Shown one piece after another: positions 57,978 through 64,000 of a stretch of 64,000 nt of DNA (positions within the stretch are counted from its first letter, which is position 1; every line of letters begins with the position of its first letter). Made by a program: the position numbers and the translations under genes. The stretch comes from Jannaschia seohaensis (GTDB lineage Bacteria > Pseudomonadota > Alphaproteobacteria > Rhodobacterales > Rhodobacteraceae). Under the pieces are notes generated by a model. That model did not search any database. It was given only the letters and a program-made list of their open reading frames with translations, and was not told the origin of the DNA. The stretch lies in NCBI RefSeq assembly GCF_900116765.1, contig NZ_UETC01000015.1, positions 47,488 through 111,487 of the forward strand, in the 5' to 3' direction.

Positions 57978-60900
57978 CGCGCCAGCACCCACCAGAGCGC
58001 ATGGGCCAGCCGCTCGCGCGCCAGTGCCGGGTGGAAGGCGATGGCGTGGGAGGTGGCGGCGCGCTCCGACAGGCGCGCGAGGGTGCCCGCATCCGAGAGC
58101 AGCTTGGCCGTCTTCTCGAAGACCCAGTCGGGATCGGTGCGGCTCAGGCTGAAGGCCGCGCGCGCCTCGATCCACTGGTTGCCGAAGCCCGCCGGATCCG
58201 CCTCGGGCGGGACGGCCAGCGGAACGCCGCGCGCCTTCAGCGCCTGGAGCAGGGCGAACTCGTAAGGGTCGAGATCCGACAGCTCCCGCAGGACCAGCAT
58301 CAGGCTGGGGTGGAGCGCGAGATCCGCGGGGCCGCGGGCGGCGGTCTGGAGCGTGACGCCGATCCGGTCCGCCGCCTGGCGCAGCGCCTGCAGCCGTGCG
58401 GCATGGCCCGCGTCCCGGCGCAGGCCCAGCACCAGAAATCCCGGCTGGGACGGCGCCGCGCCCGGGCTGGAGGTCAGCGGCACGGCGCCCAGCGGCAGGG
58501 CCTGGGCCGCGTCCGCCAGCGGCACCAGCATCGTGCCCGGCAGCGCCTGGTCCAGGGTCAGGGTGCGGGCCGGGTCGAGATCGGGCAAGGCACGCAGCAG
58601 CGCGCGCGCCGGGCCCACGGCCACCACCGCGCCCTGGGCCACATGCGGCGCCAGCGCCGCCGAGAGCCGGGCGGGCTCGTCCAGGAGCGCGGGGGGCAGG
58701 GCGGCGAAGCCCTCGGCCTCGCCCACCGCCACGCAGTCGACGGGGCCCAGTTCGCGGGCCAGATCGGCGAGGCTGCGGGCCAGGGCGATATCGCCCGTAT
58801 CGAGCCCGCGCTGGCCGGGCGGCGGGGCCAGCAGGACGGTGGTCTTCGGCGGCGCGGGCCAGTCGATGGCCAGCCGGTCATGGTCTCCGGCCAGCCGGGC
58901 GCGGGTCTTCTCCCCCACCAGGGCTTGGGCGTTGGAGCCCATCTGCGTATGCGTCACCTGCCCCCAGGCGATGTTGCGCCGGTAATAGACCCCGATCCGG
59001 TCGACATAATGCGCGCCGAAGATCGAGCTGTAGCGCAGCGCCAGATCCCAGTCCTGCAACCGCGGCAGCGCCTCGTCGAAGCCGCCCAGCCAGTCGAAGA
59101 CCCGGCGGTGATGGACGATGGAATTGAGGTCCATGAAGTTCTTGCCCGAGAGCTGCACGGGCCGGAAAGCGGGGCGCGAGACCTCCTGCAGGTGGACGCG
59201 GGCGCCGATGGTCTCGGTGTCGAGATAGGCGGAATAGGCGATGGGCGTGCCGGGCCGCGCCTCCAGCGCGCGCAGCATCCGGTCGAGGAAGAGCGGGTGC
59301 CAGAGGTTGTCGCTGTCCAGATAGGCAATTATTTCGCCGCGCGCGAAACGGAGGCCGTTGTTCCTGGCCCCTGCGCCGTTCGACTTGAGGAAGCGCATGT
59401 AGCGGATGCGCGGGTCGTCCATGCCGCGCACCACATCGGCCGTCCGGTCCTCGGAGGCGTCGTCGCAGACCAGCAGCTCCCAATTGTCGTAGCTCTGCTC
59501 CAGCACGGATTGGATGGCCTCCGCGATGGTGAAGGCGCGGTTCCAGCTGGGCATGATGATCGAGACCAGGGGGCGGCGGGCCAGCGGCGTGGTGGCCACG
59601 TCGCGGCGCATCGCTCGCTCGTCGGCGAGCGCCCGGGCGCGGTCGGCCTCGGAGAGGCGGGCGAGCCAGGCGGTATAGATGCCCTCGGCGGGCGTCTGCC
59701 AGTCGGAGGGCAGCGGTAGGTCGGTCGCGGGCGGCTCCGCGGGCACGGGCGGCGGGTCGGCGCGGCCCACGGGGCGGTGGGCGCGGGCGAGGCCCGTCAG
59801 GCTGCCCATGGCGCCGCGGCCCAGCACCAGCTCGGCGGCGAAGGCCGAGGGCAGGCGGCCCTCGTCGATGGCGCGGGCGAGCGCGGGATGCAGCGCGCGG
59901 GCCGCCTGCTCGTCGATGCCGGGGCCGGGGGGGACGCCCTGGGCGATGCCCTCCTCCCGCCACTCGTGCAGCACGTCCTCGGGGAGCGTGCCCTCGGGCA
60001 GGCCCATCGTCGCGGCGACCCAGGCGGGATCGAAGCGGTCGTCGGGATCGTCGCGGAAGGCGTCGAAGGCGGCGCGGGCGCGGTCGCACAGGTCCTCGTC
60101 CAGGCGGGCCGCGTCCAGTTCCGGGGCGGGCAGGTCCGCCGACCAGTCCTCCAGCGCGTGGCCGGGGGTGACGACCCGGCGGGCGAGCACGGCGCCGTCC
60201 GTGTCGGTCACGACCAGATGGCGCGCCTCGGGGGGCAGGGTGACGGTGAGGGTCAGGCCCTCGGTCTCGGCGTCGAGGGCCGCGCCTTCGGCCAGGACCG
60301 TGACCTCGGGCGCCACCGCCGTTCCGGTGGCGTCGCGGGCGGTGATCTCCAGGCGGCGGCCCGTCGCGGGGGTGAGCGTCAGCACAGGCCGGTCGCCTGT
60401 CAGGCTGACGCGCAGGGGGCTGCCCTGGAGCGGGCCGCCCTCGACGGTGACATGGGCGAGATGGGTGCCGCCGCCGCGCAGCTCGGGCGGGACGGGGACC
60501 GAAAAGCCGTGCTGGCTGGAGGCGCCGAAGCCCGGCACCTCCCGGTCGAGGGTGATGCGGGTGGCGGCGCCGTCGTTCCAGGCCAGCTCCACATGGCCGG
60601 TGCCGGTGGCCCAGCCGGTCACCGCGCCCCGGTCGCGGTCGAACCAGCACAGCCCGTCGAGCGGGCTGGCGGACCACGGGGCGGGGACGAGCGCGGCGTC
60701 GCCGGCGCTGAGCTTCAGCCGCCCGCCGCGCAGGAGCGTGCCGTCGCGTTCGAGCCGCAACTCCAGCTTATGCGCCGCCCCGTCGCGCAGCCGCGCGGGC
60801 AGGGCCGCGTCGAAGCCGCAATTGAGCGGCGCGGCCCCGGTCTGGGCCACATCGTCGCGCGGCAGGTTGGCCAGCACGTTCATCTCGTGGCGCCCGTCCA

Positions 60901-61048
60901 CATGCAGCGTCAGCCGCGCGGGGCGGCCCGGCTCGGCGGGGTCCACGGCCCAGCCCGCCACGCGGTCGATGTCGAAACGGTCGACATAGCCCACGGCCTT
61001 GGGCAGCAGCCGGTTGGCGAGGGCGCGCAGGCGGGGGGGCACGGCCAT
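57974..61048 (-). CDS. Large glycosyltransferase: N-terminal beta module, GT2 and C-terminal GT-B-like region
   Basis: A 1024-residue protein. VDRFDIDRVAGWAVDP (22-37) opens a small beta-sandwich module also found in the giant protein at 37239-41543. Further beta-rich sequence runs to about 330. A GT2 domain starts near 487: RPLVSIIMPSWNRAFTIAEA, LLVCDDASEDRTADV, IIAYLDSDNLWHPLFLDRML. The last 250 residues (ALLRALPDLDPARTLTLDQA) are a weak GT-B-like or Rossmann region. It overlaps the next gene by four bases and begins one base after the sulfotransferase stop, so sulfotransferase, this gene and the CgeB-like gene form one operon. Confidence 0.82.
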   Translation of the reverse strand: MAVPPRLRALANRLLPKAVGYVDRFDIDRVAGWAVDPAEPGRPARLTLHVDGRHEMNVLANLPRDDVAQTGAAPLNCGFDAALPARLRDGAAHKLELRLERDGTLLRGGRLKLSAGDAALVPAPWSASPLDGLCWFDRDRGAVTGWATGTGHVELAWNDGAATRITLDREVPGFGASSQHGFSVPVPPELRGGGTHLAHVTVEGGPLQGSPLRVSLTGDRPVLTLTPATGRRLEITARDATGTAVAPEVTVLAEGAALDAETEGLTLTVTLPPEARHLVVTDTDGAVLARRVVTPGHALEDWSADLPAPELDAARLDEDLCDRARAAFDAFRDDPDDRFDPAWVAATMGLPEGTLPEDVLHEWREEGIAQGVPPGPGIDEQAARALHPALARAIDEGRLPSAFAAELVLGRGAMGSLTGLARAHRPVGRADPPPVPAEPPATDLPLPSDWQTPAEGIYTAWLARLSEADRARALADERAMRRDVATTPLARRPLVSIIMPSWNRAFTIAEAIQSVLEQSYDNWELLVCDDASEDRTADVVRGMDDPRIRYMRFLKSNGAGARNNGLRFARGEIIAYLDSDNLWHPLFLDRMLRALEARPGTPIAYSAYLDTETIGARVHLQEVSRPAFRPVQLSGKNFMDLNSIVHHRRVFDWLGGFDEALPRLQDWDLALRYSSIFGAHYVDRIGVYYRRNIAWGQVTHTQMGSNAQALVGEKTRARLAGDHDRLAIDWPAPPKTTVLLAPPPGQRGLDTGDIALARSLADLARELGPVDCVAVGEAEGFAALPPALLDEPARLSAALAPHVAQGAVVAVGPARALLRALPDLDPARTLTLDQALPGTMLVPLADAAQALPLGAVPLTSSPGAAPSQPGFLVLGLRRDAGHAARLQALRQAADRIGVTLQTAARGPADLALHPSLMLVLRELSDLDPYEFALLQALKARGVPLAVPPEADPAGFGNQWIEARAAFSLSRTDPDWVFEKTAKLLSDAGTLARLSERAATSHAIAFHPALARERLAHALWWVLAR

Positions 61049-61049
61049 A

Positions 61050-61820
61050 TCAGGCGGCGGCCCAGCGGGCGGTCTGGAGGCGGGCTTCCTTGCGCAGGCC
61101 CCGGGCGGCGGCCTGGTCGACGGCCTTGTAGGCCTCGGCCCATTCGGGCGGCACCTTGCGCTCGGGCCGGCCGGCGGCGAAGGCGCGGTGCTTCTCCAGC
61201 GTCGCGGAGAAGGCCGGATCGGGGTCGAGCCCGAGGAAGTTCAGGATCGCGGCCTCGGTCGGCGTCTCGGGGCGGTAGATCTGGTCGTAATCGATCAGCA
61301 GGAACCGCTCCTTGATCTCGGGGCGGGTGTCGAACAGCGCCTGGAGCCCGGCCATCTGCTCCTCCCAGCTTTCGCAGGCGGCGCCGAAATGCTTGCCCTG
61401 GGGCCACTTGTCCCGCGGCTTGTCTGCGCGGGTCTGCCAGGACAGGCCGACATCCTTGAGGTTGCGCAGGATATAGAGGCAGCGGGTGGCGGGCTGGGCG
61501 TCGAGGAAGTCTTCCAGCACCGGGGTCAGGTCGGGCACCTTGTCGCCGACGACCCGGGCCGTGTCCCATTTCTCGGCGATGCGGTCATAGACCGGAGCCC
61601 AGGCGGGGCGGGCCTCGGGGCGCAGATTGGTGTCGTCTTCCTGGAAGTCGAAGAAGCGGTCCCGCTCGAAGAAGACGGGGTCGTAGACGTTCTCGCGCAG
61701 GTAGCGGAACTTGTAGCGCTCGATGCCGATGACGACCTGGCCATGGCTGTTGAGGAGTTCGGCGAGAGCGGTGGTGCCGCTACGGGCGACGCCGCTGACG
61801 ATGAGATGGGTCTTGGTCAT
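61050..61820 (-). CDS. Sulfotransferase
   Basis: A 256-residue protein. LIVSGVARSGTTALAELLNS (6-25) is a classical PAPS loop of the RSGTT type. RCLYILRNLKDVGLSWQTRA is the 3'-phosphate segment (Arg, Ser). DKVPDLTPVLEDFL and FLLIDYDQIYRPET are also typical of sulfotransferase family 1/3 domains. It opens the operon with the two glycosyltransferase genes downstream (57974-61048 and 56589-57977), with one base between it and the next gene. Coupling to those enzymes suggests it acts on the sugar they add. Confidence 0.88.
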   Translation of the reverse strand: MTKTHLIVSGVARSGTTALAELLNSHGQVVIGIERYKFRYLRENVYDPVFFERDRFFDFQEDDTNLRPEARPAWAPVYDRIAEKWDTARVVGDKVPDLTPVLEDFLDAQPATRCLYILRNLKDVGLSWQTRADKPRDKWPQGKHFGAACESWEEQMAGLQALFDTRPEIKERFLLIDYDQIYRPETPTEAAILNFLGLDPDPAFSATLEKHRAFAAGRPERKVPPEWAEAYKAVDQAAARGLRKEARLQTARWAAA

Positions 61821-61886
61821 GGGTCCCCCCGGGCTTGGCGGGCCTTTTGGAGGGTTTGGCGGGGTGAGGCAAGGCGGGCGGAGGGC

Positions 61887-61945
61887 AAGGGATTTCGCTG
61901 AAATCCCTTTCTCGATCCTTCGCGGAAGGATCGGGGCTCAGCCCC
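61887..61945. terminator. Array of three consecutive hairpins
   Basis: AAGGGATTTC-GCT-GAAATCCCTT (61887-61909, ten perfect pairs), GATCCTTC-GCG-GAAGGATC (61914-61932, eight pairs) and GGGGCT-C-AGCCCC (61933-61945) follow each other. The last overlaps the stop codon of the VPLPA-type gene. On the minus strand they would sit between that gene and the sulfotransferase operon, and so probably stop or stabilise the upstream message. Confidence 0.65.
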
Positions 61946-62498
61946 TCTGGCGGCGCAGGCCCCAAAGCACGCCCGCCCCGGCCAGCAGCAGCCAGCTCGC
62001 CGCTTGCAGCGGGACCGGGGGCGCGCCCTCGCTGAGGGTGACGGTGTTGCCGCCGAACGCGGCCAGGGTCCCGAAGTTCAGGTCGAGGCCGGACAGGGTC
62101 TGCCGTGTCGCGGTCCAGGTGAAGTCGATCGGGTCGCCGCTGGCATAGCCGCTTTCGACCGAGACGTAGCCGTTGCCGTTGGGGCCGTTCGACTGGAAGA
62201 AGAACGGATCCCCTGCGACGTCGAAAGTGAAGGAGCCGCCGTTGAGCGGCTGGAACGGGAAGACGAGGGTTGAGAAGGAGGCATGGGTTCCGGCCGGCAG
62301 GCCGGAGACGAGGTTGGACTGGCTGCGCCCGTCATCGCTTGAGGCCGTGAAGGACGACGCTGGTCCGAGCCCCGTGATGTCGATGCTGCCGCTGCCGGAG
62401 AACACAACGGCCCCGCCCTGCTCGTAGGCTTCGATCGCGACGGTGCCCGCGGAGGCGGGGGCGGCCAGAAGGGCAAGGCCCAGGATCAGGTGTTTCAT
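61938..62498 (-). CDS. Exported protein with VPLPA/PEP-CTERM-type sorting signal
   Basis: A 186-residue protein. It has a signal peptide (HLILGLALLAAPASA), a serine/glycine-rich beta domain, and a C-terminal sorting signal: VPLQA (162-166), a hydrophobic helix SWLLLAGAGVLWGL and the basic end RRQRG. This is the tripartite layout of PEP-CTERM-like proteins, close to the VPLPA variant of Rhodobacterales, which are processed by an exosortase. Such systems go with exopolysaccharide loci, as here. No exosortase gene is present in this window. The start is the ATG at 62498. Confidence 0.82.
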   Translation of the reverse strand: MKHLILGLALLAAPASAGTVAIEAYEQGGAVVFSGSGSIDITGLGPASSFTASSDDGRSQSNLVSGLPAGTHASFSTLVFPFQPLNGGSFTFDVAGDPFFFQSNGPNGNGYVSVESGYASGDPIDFTWTATRQTLSGLDLNFGTLAAFGGNTVTLSEGAPPVPLQAASWLLLAGAGVLWGLRRQRG

Positions 62499-62691
62499 GT
62501 AGGGCCTTGTGAGCGATTGGAGATGCGTCAGGCCAGCCGGCCGTCCAACGCCCACCGCATCACCGGGCCGCATCACCGGGCCGATCCCCACCCGCATCGG
62601 CCCGGCCGCGATCAGCGGGCCCAGTGTCCACGCGCCGGTCCCGCCAGGCCCCGACCGGGAGCACGCACCCCGCCCGTCGCGGAGGGCGATC

Positions 62692-63165
62692 CTACTCCAT
62701 GACGATATCGCCGGAGATCGTGTTGACGAACTTGCCCGTCTCCGGATCGGTGAGCGACGAGAAGCCGCCGCTCCCGGTGGCCGTGGCCCAGGCGCCGGTG
62801 CCGCCCGAGATGCTCCATTCGCCGGTCAGCGCGCCGTTCTCGCTCAGGCCGGTCGCCTGCCACATCATCACGGCCTTGTCGCCCGAGGCGGTGTCGTAGA
62901 CGCAGCGGCCGCTCCCCGTCACCGCCCCGGCCTTGATCTCGACCGCGCCGAAGCAGGGTCCGCTCGCCCCCTCCAGCGGATGGCCCGGCGCGACCTCGAA
63001 GCTTTCGTACATGGCGTCGGTCTTCATGACGATCAGGGTCTCGGAGACCGGCATCATGGTGGTGTCGCCAGTCCCGCGGCCGAGGACGCCGCCGCTGAAG
63101 GTCTCGGCGGCCGCCGCCCCGGCGGCCAGCATGCAGACGCGCGTGGTCGTTGTGGCAATCTTCAT
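62692..63165 (-). CDS. Small exported beta-barrel-like protein of unknown function
   Basis: A 157-residue protein with a signal-peptide-like start (VCMLAAGAAAAETF). The rest is beta-strand-rich with regular glycine turns (AVTGSGRCVYDTASGDKAVM; GEWSISGGTGAWATATGSGG). The phrase WSISGGTGAWATATGSGGF resembles lipocalin- or allene-oxide-cyclase-barrel-like exported proteins. Two cysteines (in GPCFGAV and GRCVYDT) could form a disulfide. The function is not known. It stands alone, with the VPLPA-type gene downstream and the rhomboid gene upstream. Confidence 0.6.
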   Translation of the reverse strand: MKIATTTTRVCMLAAGAAAAETFSGGVLGRGTGDTTMMPVSETLIVMKTDAMYESFEVAPGHPLEGASGPCFGAVEIKAGAVTGSGRCVYDTASGDKAVMMWQATGLSENGALTGEWSISGGTGAWATATGSGGFSSLTDPETGKFVNTISGDIVME

Positions 63166-63315
63166 TTCGATACCCCTCCCGAAATCGTGGGGTCTCGCCC
63201 AAAGCAGACCTCGTTCGGAACGATGCGACCGGAGGCCAGGGCCGCGCGGCGGCGGGCCTGACGTTACGCTGACATGAAATCGGCCCAGGGGGTCCGGTTC
63301 GTCGCGGCCCCGCCG

Positions 63316-63960
63316 TCAGCCCCGCCGCCTCGGCGCCAGGGCCGCGCCCGCGACGAAGCCGCCCAGATGGGCCTGCCAGGCCAGCTGGCCCTTGAGCGCC
63401 CACCACATCACCAGGTTGATCCCCACCAGCACCAGCGCCGCCACGATCACCGGGCGCTGCGTCTCGCGCGCGTCGCGCCGGTCGGCCCAGGCCCAGACCA
63501 GAAGCGCGCCCGCCAGCCCGAACAGCGCCCCCGACGCCCCCACCATCGGCACCGGCGCCGCCGAGAGCAGCCCATGGCCCACCGCGCCCCCCAGCGTCCC
63601 CCCGGCGAGTAGCGAGGCCAGCCCGCCCGCGCCCGCCCGCTCGGCCACCGCGCGGCCCAGCGACCACAGCGTGACCATGTTGAAGGTCAGGTGCCAGAGC
63701 CCGCCATGCAGCACCGCGTAGCTGGCGAACATCGTCCAGGGCTGGGCCGCGTAGTTCGGCCGCCAGCCGCGCAGCAGCTGCGACCAGAACGCGCCGTAAT
63801 CATAGGCCAGCCCGCGCCAGCGCCGGTCGCCGATCAGACCGTGATCGGCGGCTTGCAGCACCAGCTCGATCCCCACGCAGAGCGCGATCGCGCCCCAGAG
63901 CAGGGCGCGCGCGCGCGGGTCGAGCTGGGGGACGTCCTCCGCCGGGGGCGGGGGGCTCAT
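63316..63960 (-). CDS. Rhomboid-family intramembrane serine protease
   Basis: A 214-residue protein with about six hydrophobic segments. HGGLWHLTFNMVTLWSLG is the second-helix motif with His and Asn, VGASGALFGLAGALL contains the catalytic serine in GASGALFG, and WQAHLGGFVAGAALA provides the catalytic histidine in the last helix. It cleaves single-pass membrane proteins within the bilayer. The start is the ATG at 63960, near the window edge, and nothing further upstream can be seen. It has no evident link to the polysaccharide genes. Confidence 0.9.
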   Translation of the reverse strand: MSPPPPAEDVPQLDPRARALLWGAIALCVGIELVLQAADHGLIGDRRWRGLAYDYGAFWSQLLRGWRPNYAAQPWTMFASYAVLHGGLWHLTFNMVTLWSLGRAVAERAGAGGLASLLAGGTLGGAVGHGLLSAAPVPMVGASGALFGLAGALLVWAWADRRDARETQRPVIVAALVLVGINLVMWWALKGQLAWQAHLGGFVAGAALAPRRRG

Positions 63961-64000
63961 CGGCCGGCGGCGTCCCCGCCTGTCCCAGGCAGGAAGCGCG

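Noticed and set aside
1..64000. tRNA or rRNA genes
   Set aside because: No conserved rRNA segments or tRNA-like cloverleaf with a TTCGA arm was recognised by eye in any intergenic stretch.

Overview
High-GC alphaproteobacterial DNA, most likely from a marine Rhodobacteraceae (roseobacter-group) plasmid or chromid. The grounds are the GC-saturated codon use, the protein families (DUF2793, DUF2145, RTX proteins, VPLPA/PEP-CTERM-type protein), and a complete RPA-family rep plus parA/parB module at 25.7-29.5 kb with an iteron-bearing origin candidate. The gene content is almost entirely surface-polysaccharide biosynthesis. A RepA-type replicon carrying a dTDP-rhamnose operon and exopolysaccharide genes matches, from general knowledge, the RepA-I 'biofilm plasmids' of roseobacters. 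That identification is an inference and no search was run.

Layout. 0-7.5 kb (+): three sulfotransferase-like genes, a two-domain glycosyltransferase and a phosphomannomutase. 7.7-11.6 kb: a GT2 glycosyltransferase (-), then a KpsE-like chain-export protein and a KpsT-like ATPase whose C-terminal half is a sulfotransferase-like domain (+). 12.2-16.4 kb (-): a 1406-residue RTX/beta-helix secreted protein. 16.7-18.7 kb (+): nucleotide-sugar dehydrogenase and the KpsM-like permease. 18.9-25.6 kb (-): another sulfotransferase, a DUF2145 pair with candidate operators, a TPR/hydrolase protein and an RTX metalloprotease. 25.7-29.5 kb: parB, parA (-), origin, rep (+), with candidate parS palindromes. 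29.9-36.7 kb (+): DUF2793 protein, rmlC-rmlB-acyltransferase-rmlD-rmlA and a sulfotransferase. 36.7-42.1 kb: a giant glycosyltransferase bracketed by two gene remnants. 42.1-46.1 kb: a methyltransferase/coiled-coil protein and a GT2 enzyme, divergent. 46.2-47.2 kb: three truncated gene remnants joined head to head. 47.2-53.9 kb: cold-shock protein, small coiled-coil protein, ManC, a two-domain glycosyltransferase and a Stealth phosphotransferase. 53.9-61.8 kb (-): TagD-like, HIT and PP-loop genes, two glycosyltransferases and a sulfotransferase. 61.9-64 kb (-): VPLPA-type exported protein, a small exported protein and a rhomboid protease.

How it fits together. ManB and ManC would supply GDP-mannose, RmlABCD dTDP-L-rhamnose, and the dehydrogenase a uronic-acid precursor. 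Around eight glycosyltransferase proteins would assemble the chain. A KpsM/T/E-type ABC exporter would move it across the inner membrane. Decoration would come from an acyltransferase, a Stealth sugar-phosphate transferase and at least six separate sulfotransferases, which points to a sulfated, acylated, possibly phosphorylated heteropolysaccharide. The most unusual item is the fusion of the export ATPase to a sulfotransferase-like domain. Outer-membrane export genes, PAPS synthesis genes, an exosortase and a type I secretion apparatus are not in the window. No rRNA, tRNA, CRISPR array or intact insertion sequence was seen.
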